NCBI RefSeq assembly: GCF_001540865.1
Contig: NC_033627.1
Location: 11,819,186-11,883,185 of the forward strand
Length of the DNA: 64,000 nucleotides
Direction: 5' to 3'
Source of the DNA: Ananas comosus
Taxonomy: Eukaryota; Streptophyta; Magnoliopsida; Poales; Bromeliaceae
Shown here: positions 13,187 to 26,039 of the stretch, piece by piece
Layout: each line of letters begins with the position of its first letter
Numbering within the stretch: position 1 is the first letter of the stretch
Position numbers and translations under genes: made by a program
Notes under the pieces: generated by a model
Databases searched by the model: none
The model's input: only the letters and a program-made list of their open reading frames with translations
What the model was told of the DNA's origin: nothing

Positions 13187-14341
13187 TCAAGTAGTTGGGA
13201 GCATACATAGCATCCCATTCCCCGAGTTCCGTTCAACAGGGTACAAGGTAGCGCCTTTTGCATAATTTTGATGCTTGATAGCAGGCTCTCGGAGGCCGGA
13301 CCTTTGAGGAGTCTTTCCCTTGCCGCGCTTCTTTATGATCGAGCAAGAGCTCAATGGGCCTTCTTTTCCGGCTCCCACCCTCCTAGGACAAGAAAGAGAA
13401 GGAAAATATGGAGATTAAATGACAGAAATATGCTTCCAGTATGACGTTCAATACAGCAAGGAGTGAGAAAGAGCGAAACATGGACAGCTTGGCAGTAATA
13501 GTAGGAATGATATGTATCAAGTTAAGATCTTACAATAAAAGTTAAACAGCGGTTACTTTGATTAAACAGGAGAAAATTTATAGAAAAAGGAAAAGAGAAT
13601 TTAACTACACGTTACAGTTTGAATATGGGGCAATTGATCTGTTATACTTTATCTGCTCCAGAGTAGTCAAACTGAGAGAATTTAATGGGGTCCATATTGA
13701 ATATAATGGGGAGCCATATAGTGATCGAAACGGAAGAAGGTAAAATCTAATCAATCAATTATGCTAATGCTAACACAACTCAGCAACCCCCTTGCTACAC
13801 TCAAGGTCTGTCATAATAGCATCAAATAATTAAAAAGCCTGCAGTACAGAACTAAATTAACCAAATAGCTAACTAGAAAATATACAAGATAATCAACTTC
13901 TCAGCTCTCAGTTGCAACTAAATCGAACTAGATCAATTTTAAGATGTTTGCCCAAGTAGAAACTTGTTCAACAACATAGTAATAAAGCAGAGCACTTGGA
14001 AACAAAAACTTAATTTATCAAATTAATCTCTGAAGGCAGACAAGGATTACTTGATAATCTGTTTTAGAAACTCTAGCATATTTCAATTAGGAAATGCTTA
14101 TTTACTTACCGTAGCAATTTCTCAGATGCAACTCGGGCAGCATTCAGGATGCTCTGACTTGGTAACCAGTCCACTTTCCGGTTAGGATCCGCCCGCATTG
14201 GAGAGTGGATTTTGATGAGCTGTAGATGAGAATGTCAGTAAAAGGCATCAGAGATCCTCTCAACAATGAAGTCAAGGCATCATGAATGTTATTTCCATTT
14301 CTTAACTTTCACCTTCTTTGTGAGTGCACACATACATGCAC

Positions 14342-14388
<47 letters not shown>

Positions 14389-17300
14389 CCTAGACATTCC
14401 ATCATTTGATAATATGCCCTACCCTGTAATGGAGTATGCCCCTGTCTAGACTCGGAAAAGTACCTTGTCCTAAAGGGATAGAAAATAATCGAGCTTAGTT
14501 CAAAGAAATCTTTGCTAATTTTATACTCTAGTACTGGATATCACATTATATTCTCAATGTACCATTCCTTGTAGCCTGGATCCACCGTAAAGCCATACAT
14601 ATCAACAGTATCACAAATAGAGAGAGCAAATTCGAGAGCTTTAACACCCGTTCCCTTAGCAGAAGAACCAAACGATGTGCCTAGCATGAGATAGACTGGA
14701 TTGGTTATTGGAACTTCCTACAAAGAAAAAGAAGGTTTCAACAAGCCAGTAAAGCTTAAGATAGCAAAGGAATTCGCGACATACAGATCCAATAGTAGAA
14801 AGGAATTTAAAATAGAAAACTGCGCTGGAGTTCCTATATAAGTGTTATTCAAATAAAGCTATTTAAAAAGCATAAGCATTACTACACTTTTCACAGCAAT
14901 CCTTCCAGTAGCTTCCCATTGCAGCAGAAGCAGATGCTTAGAAATGCAGCTTCTTTTAGGGTCCAAAATCTCATTGCAGCTTTGCACCGGCACCACAGTA
15001 AAAACTCTACACTTTTGTTTCCCAAATGCCTAGTGCTGCTTTTCAGAGTAGAAAAGCAATTCTCAAAACTAGGCCAGATGTCACTTGGATACTCTTCTCA
15101 AAAGATTACATAATATTCATTGCTACTGGTAGGAGAAGAAAAACTATGATGTAGGTTTAAAATGAATTAACCAAAAAGAAATTGATATCAAAACCTTCTC
15201 TCTTTCATGGAACAACTAATTTCCTATGATATTCTATCCAGCATTATTTCTCAATAATCACCAATGTTCGTGAATATATTAGTATTAATATACAGAAAAT
15301 CAAAAAATTCTAGAGAATATATCAAACTGAATGGCAGACTGGATCAACTTCCCCTGTCAACTCTAAGGTAGATCATACATATGAAATATGACTCCTGTGA
15401 TAAAATATGCCGGTGGAGGCTTGAAATCAAATGCTAAAATTATGTGAAGCGTGGTTTCATATAAACAATTAACCAAACCTCTTGTGACTCGATCAAAAAC
15501 TAAGATCTAGACAAAAGGACCTATTAATAATCATAGAAAGGAAGATTAACTAAACCAGATGTTTCATAGTACATACTAAATGTACATAAGGCCGACAAAA
15601 TTAACTTAAATAAACAGAGAAGAATAGCTTCAAAGGTATTGAAAATTTACCCGAATCATCTTATTCATGATATCATGGATAGTTGTCTTAACGATCAGCA
15701 CTTCCTTTCTTGTTTCTGTATAAAGAAACTATTTTAGCATGCTTATAATATCATTGAGATGAATTCCGAAAATGGATCCTCAATACCATCTAATTCAGCA
15801 ACTTTATCGAGTGCCTTCGCAGATCCTCTATTAAGAAGGCGAAATGTACTCTTACTACCAACATACTTTGTGTAATTCTGCGACATAAAGAACATAAAAT
15901 ATTATGGGTTCATTAAGAGGGGAAGATAACAGCAGTCAAAAAAAGGGAATTAGTGAACCTGTATGGGTGCACCATTTTCTCTAACAACAACATCATAACC
16001 ATCTATTTCTTCCCCCAATTCTGTTTTAAGAAGGTCTCCAGAATTACCAATAACAGCACATCGACCAAACTGCCTCGGTACATATGGTGGTGTTTCAGGA
16101 AGAACACGCGAAAGCTTTTCCATACACAGTGTTCTGTTCTTGCATTGATTGCTGGAAATGAAAATAATAATAATAATAATAATAATGCAAATATAAACTC
16201 AGTGAAGTTCCTATACAATAGTTGAAATATTTAGTAGGCCAATACTCACAGGAGTATTCCTTTGTTTATCCTACGCCATGCATATTCCTCCCAACCATTT
16301 GGCAGAGCATCTATATACTCCTTTGTCAGTATTGTGGTACTATTACGAACCTAGAAAAAAAATCTATCTAAGAAATCAACTTGAGATTTAAAAGAGCAAG
16401 AAAAGATCAGCATGAGAAATATAGGTCATTTGGATTCGTTAATGTTGAACTGATCTTACAATTACATACACATAAAATGTATTGTGCAAACCAACAAAAG
16501 AATAAAAGAACCAAAAGCCCTAAAATGCTTATCGAGGTCTTGCTTAACCAACAGACTTTGTCAGATATATCATACAGAAGTCTCAAAGCTTGAATACGAT
16601 AATAATCTGAGATAGTACTGTCATCCTTTTGCTATGAAATGGACATCCTTACCTGTTCCCATGTAGCGACTGCTTCACAGAGATTGAAATCAAAAGACAA
16701 ACTTTCAAGCTCTCCAGTTTTCGGATCTCTCTGTAAAATTACAAAATTTCATGAAAACTACCAAATAGAAAAGAAAACCCAGAACATTCCTGCAATGCCA
16801 TGTGACATTCCAGAACCTCCAAAAGATGGAGCACACAGCCTTGACAATTCATGTTGCCAAAGGACATCGCTATTTCAAATCGTTCTTTATGTAGGACATA
16901 GATGCTTGTACAATTAGCTAAGAAAAATCTGCCAAATAACAGCTTACTAAAAGAAGCGAAAAGAGGGATCCTAATGCATCTGCAAATGAAGTTAACCACT
17001 GACTGATAGGAAAACAACATAAGGGTCGAGAAAAGTAGGTAATATAATGCATCATATTTAGTGCGTCGGATCAAAATGATCTAAAGTGGGGTATCTTTAC
17101 CAGCTGCTTGAAAGTTACATTAGACCCAAAAAAAAAAAAATGCAAACTCACCCACTTAGGCACTGTGTCACTTGGATACCGTATTGTAACTTGACAATAA
17201 TCCCTGCCGCCCTCTGCTTGTAAGCCTAGTCCGTTAGCACTCTGCAATTTGACAACATAAACTATAATGCATCTGAACACCAAGAAACACAACTTAATAA

Positions 17301-18157
17301 AATCAAGAGACAGCAACAATTATGATGCGATGGATTGAGATGAGGGTTAATAGCTTGAATATGGATGCAGAGCTAACAGATCCACTCTGCAGATTCAAAC
17401 TGGAATGAGCTAAGATATGAGCAGAAATAGAGTAATTGGCACCACTCACAGCTACAGCAATTTCTTTAACACTCAACAACTTATATGTTACCACTCACCT
17501 ATTGGCGCCCAAAAAAAGAAAAAAAAATGAAATTAATTCGAACTGCGCACTCCATCAAATTATAACCAGTCAAATCATCCTTCAAAAAGCACAGCACTTC
17601 CATCGATAGTTGCAGAAAAAAAAAAACAGTATTCGCAAATTTCCCTCGAGGAGAATTTCTACAGAGTTTCATATAGCTAACTATCAATGGAGTCAACCGC
17701 ATTCATCAACTTCTTTGTAGAATCCACACATCATGTAACAATACTAAGTGTCATGATGAAGCTTCAAACACAAACAACTGGTATTCAGAAAGAAGGTATT
17801 AAATTTGTTTCCATAGATCCTACTACACAATTATTGATTCTTATTGTGCGAAATTTCGCGTTCGACATCGATCAAAGAAAACTAGGAAGAAAATAGGAAA
17901 AGAAAAAGGAAAGATTCGGGGGAGTCTCACCACGCACTTCCTGAAACCGCTCTGGAGCGCCATTAGGGCGCCCATGTCCTCATCCGACACGCGAGACCCA
18001 TCATCTAAGCATGAGAAGCCACAATTAAAGAGAGAGAGAGAGAGGGTTAGGGTTAGGGTTAGGATTTACAGGAATGGGAGAGGCCGGAGATATAGATGAG
18101 GATGGCGGCGACGCCGGAGGCGAGGGCGACGGCGAGTCCCAGTTGCAAAACCCTCAT
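13187..18157 (-). CDS. SIA2: sialyltransferase-like protein, glycosyltransferase family 29 (plant SIA2 type)
   Basis: Twelve exons on the minus strand: 18070-18157, 17931-18004, 17152-17241, 16653-16730, 16250-16350, 15959-16151, 15787-15877, 15651-15715, 14563-14717, 14388-14469, 14110-14219, 13187-13382. Phases agree throughout and give 440 residues. A hydrophobic segment at about residues 5-25 after a short cytoplasmic tail fits a type II Golgi membrane protein. The large sialyl-like motif is at about 174-208 (RCAVIGNSG, then [10 protein letters not shown]), the small motif at about 271-303 ([12 protein letters not shown]), and a conserved His at 323 in [11 protein letters not shown]. Plants lack clear sialic acid; related proteins act in pollen tube growth or pectin/arabinogalactan galactosylation, so the donor sugar is not settled. 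Identity as the SIA2 branch is my recognition of the whole sequence. The 5' leader contains GA repeats (18302-18330). Confidence 0.93.
14346..14382. repeat. (AG)n microsatellite in intron
   Basis: A run of about 18 AG dinucleotides a few bases downstream of the donor of the exon ending at 14388, within the sialyltransferase-like gene. Likely length-polymorphic. Confidence 0.95.
18044..18063. promoter_or_regulatory. telo-box-like GGTTAG repeats in the 65-bp first intron
   Basis: The first intron of the sialyltransferase-like gene (18005-18069) is only 65 bases. It consists largely of a GA run followed by three GGGTTA units; on the transcribed strand these read AACCCTA, the plant telo-box core. 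Telo-boxes are known near plant transcription starts as binding sites for TRB-type proteins; a role here is inferred. Confidence 0.4.
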
Positions 18158-18297
18158 ATTTGGGGATCCCGACTCGGCGAGAAGCTTCTAGTAGAAGCTT
18201 CGCGGATCTTCGAGAACCTTCGATTGGGAGGTGGGGGAGAGGAAGAAGAAGAAGAAGAAGAAGCGGGAGACCGGAGATCTCCAAGGAAGGAATAAAG

Positions 18298-18332
<35 letters not shown>

Positions 18333-18742
18333 TGGCGAATGGCATGTTCGTAATTTTGTGTCAAAACTGTTTTAGTTATCTGTTTTTAAACATTTTTTAA
18401 AATTTAATGAACATAATATATAATATAATATACTTAATTTTTTATTTTTTTTTATTTACAAGATAAAGAGTATGAGAAATAATGCTTTCCATTAGCTATC
18501 AATTATGAACGTATCCAAATACACAAAAGAGAAAAATATTATGAATTTAATTATAGTGTCTACAGATGTGTAGATGTATAATGTACGTTTAAAAGAAACC
18601 ATTGGCGGAAAATATTTAAATTTATATATATTATTATTAATATTAAAGTGCTCNCTTGAACAACGATACAACATACAACAAACATCTTAAGTAATAAGGA
18701 CACTAGAGTCGAACGTAAACAACTACAAGTAACACTGATGTC

Positions 18743-18811
18743 GAGTACACGTTGATGATGTGGAACTCTGTCCTGCCGAGGTGTTGCAAGTACTCTAGTA
18801 CCCGAAAAGTC
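18743..18811. CDS. BTB gene penultimate exon, mirrored
   Basis: Complementing left to right gives an ACTACAG acceptor, 23 codons starting LMCNYYTLRQDGS and ending SWAFQ, then a GTAAGAG donor. It continues exactly, in phase 0, from the exon ending ...DIGQDHQ at 20420. Neither normal strand encodes this peptide. It is part of the discoidin-like C-terminal domain of the At2g30600-type protein. Confidence 0.9.
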
Positions 18812-18936
18812 CATTCTCGATAGAACGAGATGAGGCGACGAAAGGGGCTTTCGTGATTCTCGTCGTTAGTCCCAAAAGTTTTAGGCATTAAGAAAAAAAG
18901 AAAAAAGAAAAAAAAAAGAAAAAACCAAATTTAGTC

Positions 18937-19155
18937 CCAAGATACCTACCCCTCTTAACCTGGTTGAACTCTCAGGTGCTCTTCCTGGTCTGCTAGACGT
19001 CTAGCCCGGTCAAACGCAGCACCGGTTAATTGCCGGGTTGTCGGGACGAAGGTAAGGCCAAGAAGGCTTATTAAGAGTTCCCGGGGAGGCGCCGTCTAAG
19101 CTTGCACACCTTGGAGACGTAAACGAAGTAGCTTGATATGCCGATGAAGGCGACT
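18937..19155. CDS. BTB gene last exon with stop, mirrored
   Basis: Complementing left to right gives an ATCAG acceptor, then 72 codons from GSMDGENWTNLRVHE to CICFIELYGYFR, then TGA. This is the conserved end of the plant double-BTB proteins like At2g30600. Frame follows on from the mirrored exon at 18743-18811. In true order this exon would lie left of that one, as expected for a minus-strand gene. Confidence 0.9.
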
Positions 19156-20419
19156 TCATTTTTTTACCGTTTTGGCACGACCGAGGCATCTAGTTTATTC
19201 TTTCTTATTATTACAAAAGCAACGGACAAAACCAATGAGTCAGTGAAACAATAAAACCACTACTTTAACGTTATTCTCAAAGTAAGGTAAAGTTTTAATA
19301 CACACAGGAACATCACAAACTAAAAGTGTCGACTCATTCTAAAACTCAAACTTCCGGATGTCAATTTTCCATTCGATTCGTAGATAAAAGGGTTCTCAAC
19401 AACAATCTACGTCCTATAAACATACCTTTCTAATACTAGTTGTACTAGTAGTAAGTGTGTTATTTGTCTCGGATGATACAAAATCCGACAATCGTCCTAA
19501 TAGTGATAAGCGTTAAGGAAAACACATGACTCTAACATCCTGTCGAATAGAAAAGACGTTAATGAACCACCTCGAAAAAAGTTGACGTTACTTTTGGACT
19601 CTGTGTTTTATTCGAAAACTAGAATTAGGAACTTTAACTCTCTAGATTACACTTCAAAAACAAGAACAACGTTACTCGACAACGCTCTACACTTTCTTTT
19701 TCAACCAACAATCAACAAAAGAATAATAATAAACCGTATTCGAAGTACGTAAATGACAAAGTTACAAACTACTACCTAGTATTCCACACAATATTTTCCC
19801 GACTCGTGAAATTATAATTATTATTATATATATTTAAATTCATAAAAGGCGGTTACCAAAGAAAATTTGTATGTAAAATGTAGATGTGTAGGAAAGAGAG
19901 AGAATATGAAGCATACCATGAATACAGAAACCATGGCAATAATTTTTCACTATCTTTCTCGCAAAGACCTTTAATCCTTATTCAATCCTTATACAATCAA
20001 TGAACACAATTAAAACAATATTTTTAATTATTTTTTAAGTCAGAGCATGTCGACATGGCTGCCAAGTCTTAGTACTTGTTCTAAAGTTGTCAAATGGTAT
20101 AAAGCAATGCTATTTAAGTAGCAGATCCTGCATATCTTGTACTAGCAATCTGACAAAAACACTAACTGCACTGTGATGAACCAACAAATTCTGACAAAAG
20201 TTTATTTCTTCCATCCAATTTGATGCTGAGGAGAAGAAAAGAGGAACGCATGACAGGTCAGGTTTCAGGTATAGTATGTGAATGATGCAGACGACCTTAG
20301 GAACAAGACTAAGATAGAGGTCAATTTCATAAATTTGTAACTCCAAATATTTTCAAAAGATAATTCTAATCAGAATCATACTTGAATTTTTTTTACAAGT
20401 CCAAGTTTCTGAATCAAAC

Positions 20420-23400
20420 CTGGTGATCCTGCCCAATGTCAATCATCCACCATGAACAAATCTGGCCATTTTCCATACGCGGTCCAGCAAAAAATGTGGC
20501 CTAAAGCACCCATATTTAGTTATTTCCCCAAGTAAATGAATCAGATTCTAGAAGCCATCCAAAGGGTCTTAGTTTCCACACCTGAAATGTTCTTGACACC
20601 AGAGCTTTTGGGTCAGTATACCTAGAAGGTGGGCTGCTAGCTGTCACAGAAATTTTCTGCAATATGGGGTGAAATTTAATGAATTCATGAATGCAAAAAG
20701 AAAGAAAATCCTCAGTTTTGACATATTTATAAATGCATTGAACTATCACCAACGCTAGAAAAGGATTTGCGTCTTGAATCCTAGCAAACAATGCATCCAA
20801 CATTCACCTTAGCTAAAACAGGATTCACCCATTCATGTTCTCCATAGGAAGTTCCAGCATAGTATACAACTCCATTATTATCACCATCACGTATGTATTG
20901 GAGCTCTTTATAGCTTGACCGTCTATGGTGAAACCTTACACTGATGGATAAACTCAGTTAATAGTTAGATCATACATCAAATGGCTAATTCAAAGTTCAA
21001 ATGAAATACATAATGCACCTCTGACCAATTGCTGAATTCGGCAATCCTGTGCCAGAATATTGAATAGCCTCCTTCACCTTACACATCATAAGGAGAGATG
21101 ACCGCTTAAATATTAACGCAAAGGAAATCAAGAAAATAATGAGGCTAAAATCACAAAAAAAAACCCCCAGCTGCTGTAGTTGCAAGTTGATCCACAAATC
21201 CCCCACTACTACCAATTATAATTTAACCCACTAAGTTTAATTCGGTTCTAGAAACCTACAAGCTATTTAATGTTATTAATTCAACATTTCCTTTCGTGTT
21301 CCCTTTGAAATTTTTGCAAACATTATGAGCGTATTTGAAAAACTTTTCAAAGGTAACTGCAACTGAAATGCCAGCTTAAACAACACTAGATGGTTAGTAG
21401 GTTATTTTTGCATCAAATCAAACTGAGGTTGCCAACATTGCAAGTGAAAAATTACATAGTTCTCTTAAATGCCTAATACATAGTGAGTCAACTTCCAAAA
21501 CTTAATGACCAGCTTGCATTTTGTAGAAAGTAGTTTTCTGTGATTTCAACCCAAAACAAGTGTCAGAAGGACGTCGAGCCAATGAATGTACTAACCAACT
21601 GACTAAATACAGGGATGCGGTTGCTAAGCCTGCTATTCTCCAGCTGCATGGATTAATAACGAGTCATCAATGCCAGAAGCAAATTCATCACACAAAGTAT
21701 AACACATTCAAAAATCATGATTCAAAAGCGTACCCTCTCAAGCAAATGAGATGGCATTAATGGGAACCGCACTAAAGGCAACAGAATATCAACTGAAGGA
21801 AGCCTCTTCCCAAAAAGCTGCTCAGGTGTTAAAGAATTCAACAGCTCGTCTACGGTAGTCCAACCACAGATTTCACTAGCTTGCATACACCACGCTATAA
21901 TTGCGTCCAGAACCCTTTCTTCTGATGTTACAGTCATATCGGCATGCTGCAAAACCCATTATTCTTATGACCAATGTTTCACAAACAACAATTTCACACT
22001 TACTTTCCAAAGCTCTTTCTGCGTGCCTTAATTTTCAAAATTGTTTGAATATGTTATGAATCTTTTACGAGCATTTAGAGATGTAACGGTCTAAAATATA
22101 GACAGGCATTGATCTGGAAGAAGACTGGCACATCAGTTTTTGATACATGAAAGTTTGGTACCAATGATAATCTGAGAGCTTTGATTAGAGTCGTATTCTT
22201 CACATGTAATGCAGTACTAATTGCAATGTTAGTTTTCTGCCAGAGAACACTTCGTTTGGTTGCTAACACAAATGACAAAACCGCGTGAGTGTGTGAATCT
22301 GCATGCGTGTTCATTAAGTCATTTTACTAAGAATGCAATGTAGGACAACAAATAGCAGCGGAATTCTGTTGATTTAGCAGGAGAATTTAAAATGGTATCT
22401 TCAATTTGATTTGTCTTTGACATCAAAATGCAACTGGAAATGCCTAAAAACCTACTTTTGATTTCATGATAATTTCCTGTTTATAACCACAGGTACTGGT
22501 TTTATGATACGACTGTTTACTTAACAGCAACAACAACCCGAGTTTCTTAATGTGCATGTGGGGCATATGTATCTGTTTTCCTTTTCTCTTTTCCCCATTC
22601 TTTTGGGTGAATGGACTTGTTCATATTGGTTCCTAAGTCTGCCATGGTGGAACACATGTAGGTGGAACACTGGCTGAAACTCGGCTTTCAAAAAGCCACA
22701 GCAATGCATCTATATCACCAAACTTTTTTCACAAAGAACGCATCAATCCTTTCTACGTAAACCTAATTCGCATTTGTTCAGGAAAAACTCATAACTGATT
22801 CAGAAAGAATCTCATAGATCGAACTCTAAGTAAGTTGACGAATCAAAGTTCCAACAAGAAAATCAGTTTTCAACATTAATAACGAAACTTGCCTGAAGAA
22901 TGTCCTTAAATGTTGCCTCATCTAGCAACACAAACTCGGTGCTTGCAGTTGTGCAATAATCAAAGTGCATCGAGAAGTTCCTCTTGCACGTTTCTTCAAG
23001 TAGTTTACAAGATGGGATTGATGAAATTGCTCGTAAAATGGGACACACTGTATCCTGCAACAAACTTTGAGATGTTAGTCTTCACACAACTACCAATCAA
23101 CTTCTTCAAAATCGTCTGAAGCCTTTGTCCAATAAATGGGAAACATAGAAATAAGTCTCGATGGATGGTCTTCTTCTGGTTTGGACAACACCAGCATCCT
23201 GCATATATACGTACATGAGAAAAGAGTATTAATATTTTTATATACTTCACCTGAGGCAGATGGCCCCATCTATAGACGTTCAGCACCACCATGTAAGTTG
23301 GAATATGTTGCTTAGAAATAAATTTCAATTCTCAAATATTTAGATACTTGGGGCAAATATCCATGAGATATGGATGAAGTTCAATAAAATGGCAATATTT

Positions 23401-25940
23401 CCATAGATTAACTTCAACCATCATGAAAATATTTTTGAATGAGATCGATATTTAATTAATATATAATAATAAATGAGAACTGCTGTTTGTTCTTGATAAA
23501 ATCCATCTCTCTTGTGCTGACACATGACGACGATAAACAAAACTTGCACATGAAACATCAAAAATTTCAATCTTACTATAATACAAATGAACTAACTATG
23601 CACGCAAGTTACCTCAAACTCCTTCTAACTGCTGTTGTGTGAAAAAAAAATCACAAATGAAACTTAAAGCAAAAAAAGGTAAATATTACACAGTCCAATT
23701 GTTAAAAAATTCAAATTAAGTAAAAGAAAACTTCACAAAAATTGAGTACCTCTGACAAACATTCCAATATCCTTTTACAGCATTCTCTCTGAAGACTAGT
23801 GACAGCAAACTGATCGGACAGAAGAAGTAAATCAAGCAACAAAGAATTCATTTCCTTGAAATCCATCACAAGTTCCCCACTGTACATAAATTCAAGCATG
23901 ATGGAAAAGGCTTCAGCTGATACATCCCTTAAATATATCTCTGATGAACTGCTTTCAATCATTCCATTTGTGAACATCTGCAATATTTGATTTCAAAGAG
24001 TAATTCGGAGGTGATTAGTACTCGGACAAAATGCACAGACACAAAAAAGAAATCTTATGGTTCTCACAGAGACCGTAAATTTTAAAATGATCACCAAAAG
24101 TAGTTAGTTGTATCTTTCTACCGTGCTTAATAATATAGGTGGCTTTATAAGCAATGTAAATCTAAGCAAAAGCATATCTGCACTCCCCCAACTATAGATC
24201 AATTGGAAACGTGTCTCTATCTGAACTTTAGTCTCTTGCATTTGGAACCCGACTGACATGTCTTTGATCTCAGAAATTTCTGTATGAACTTAACGCTCTA
24301 TGTAACTTCTTTAATAGAATTTGTGTAACTTGACGGAATATTCTAATGTGCAAAAGACCTTTTTTTGTGCGTGTAGACTACTTAAGGTCCAACAACATAA
24401 CAGAAGTTTTTTTAACTCAAATAGCACATTTGTTAGAGATTAAATTTTTAAAAAAAAGGAAAGGAAAAACAAACATAGTACAGTGACCAGGTTCCTCACG
24501 ACCTAAAGTTGGCGGGTAGCTTTAGATTTCTGCCTAATTTAAAACAAAAGGAAAGATACGTACCTTAGCAAATGGTATGCTCCACAGGCTAAGAATGACT
24601 TTGTGTGATTTAGCAGTAAGACCATGCCCCTCAACATGTATGTCTATGTCACTATGTTCAGCAGTCGCAAGGCAATGCCTAAGCTTTCGCACATCAACTG
24701 GTACTTCAAATGGAAGTAAACCAAATTGCCGAACTTTGGAGTCATTATTTCCTATTTCCACTTTCTTACCAGAGTCGAACAATTTCTTGTTCATCTTAAA
24801 CCGATCGATTATTTCTTCGCACTGCTTAATTAGAGGTGAAACATTGAATTGTAAGCTCAAGTCTTGGAGAGAGGTAAGTTGCCATTCAACAATCTATGCC
24901 ACAAAAACAAGAAACAGGGGAAATGTGTTACTATAACATAAGCCTTTCAAGTATTATGAGATTTTGAAGGTAAAAATGAACAGTTGATACCTGAACTATA
25001 ATTCATTTGCAACAATTCCATAGGCTTCAAAAGTTTTGGTTTCAGCACCTAACATGAAAGGCTAGCTACTCATTTCAAAATGTGTTATAGTTCAGGTAGC
25101 TTATGTACATTATCAGATATCTTGAAAGATGCAAAAGAGTGTTTAGTTTACCTGCGTCCGACCAGTATATATATACTCCAAGAACGCATGAAGAAGAGGA
25201 TATGAGATCAAAGGAAGCTGAATTACATTTCCATCAAGTGAATCAAAATTAAAGTCTCCTGACGCACCCAAAATAACTTTGTGGGCAGGAACAGCCCTCC
25301 TCTCAGGACCAACAACAAACACCATATCAGCGAGATCCCAACTCTCCAGAAAATTCGGAAGCCCCCACTTCTCGAAACCGTCAATCCCCTCATCTCCCTC
25401 TACATCACCGTCATACCCCTTGCAATCTAAACAGCTCAGAAGCACATTTTGATCCGGATAAAATGGCAAAACGTTGATATTTCTATACCCTACATGCTTA
25501 TCCCAGCTACTTAGCCCCACATACTGAACATTGCAATTGGGATTCGAATCAAGCCACTGAAAAACAAGATTATGAAATGGGAACTTCCCCTTTCCAATAC
25601 TGATTAAACCATCATAAATACTGATCCAATAACTCTGAAATGCTGAAGAGCAACAGAGGCCGATGCCAACAACATCTACTACGGTTTTCCCATCTACTTC
25701 GATCTTTAACCTACGATTTCGATGACTACCAAAGATTACAGTGTAGTGGGGGCTATTGTCCATCTTGTAGTGGTAGTGTTGGCTCCCTACATGCTCTCTG
25801 AACACTAAGGTGACATCGTTTTGCGCCGAGGCCTCAAATGCAACGCAGCCGCGGCCGGCTTCTCGGAACCGCAGTTCCTCATGCCACGCGCACTCGAATG
25901 GCGCGACGGTAAGCGATTTCTTGTGCTTCTCGATTCCCAT
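20420..25940 (-). CDS. BTB/POZ domain protein of the At2g30600 type (C-terminus misplaced in mirrored block)
   Basis: Nine exons on the minus strand: 25152-25940, 24564-24893, 23750-23977, 22893-23054, 21734-21946, 21019-21104, 20808-20934, 20582-20656, 20420-20500. With the two mirrored exons the product is about 792 residues, close to the roughly 800 of the family. It has an N-terminal farnesoic-acid-methyltransferase-like region, one BTB at about 199-300, a second BTB at about 343-449 (SHKVILSLWS, EFMYSGEL), a BACK-like helical part to about 575, and a discoidin-like C-terminus. BTB proteins of this kind are expected to present substrates to CUL3 ubiquitin ligases. The start is MGIEKHKKSLTV; an acceptor just upstream (TTCAG at 25962-25963) suggests an intron in the 5' leader. 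The intron after 22893 uses a GC donor. The exon 21019-21104 has an unusual start, so its 5' border is the least certain. Confidence 0.9.
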
Positions 25941-26039
25941 TTCTTCCCGATCAAACTGAAGACTAAATGACAATGACAAAGAAGATCAAAATGGAAAATT
26001 AGTTCAAATATACAGATTTGTCAGAATCCAATTAATTCA

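Larger units (their letters stand above)
18655..19891. other. block reversed but not complemented; carries the last exons of the BTB gene
   Basis: Read normally on either strand this block makes no sense as the 3' end of the neighbouring minus-strand gene. Taking the complement base by base from left to right gives mRNA sense, so the block is the true plus strand written backwards. The block starts right after the n at 18654. Its right edge is placed at 19891 because bases 19803-19891 are the mirror image (not the reverse complement) of 18565-18653, with three mismatches in 89 and no gaps. This looks like the usual contig-end overlap of this assembly, mirrored. The right edge could be a little further right. 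Sequence reversal without complement has no biological mechanism, so this is treated as a data error. Confidence 0.92.

Noticed and set aside
18655..19891. A genuine chromosomal inversion in the BTB gene
   Set aside because: An inversion gives the reverse complement. Here the homology and the coding sense appear only when the block is reversed without complementing.
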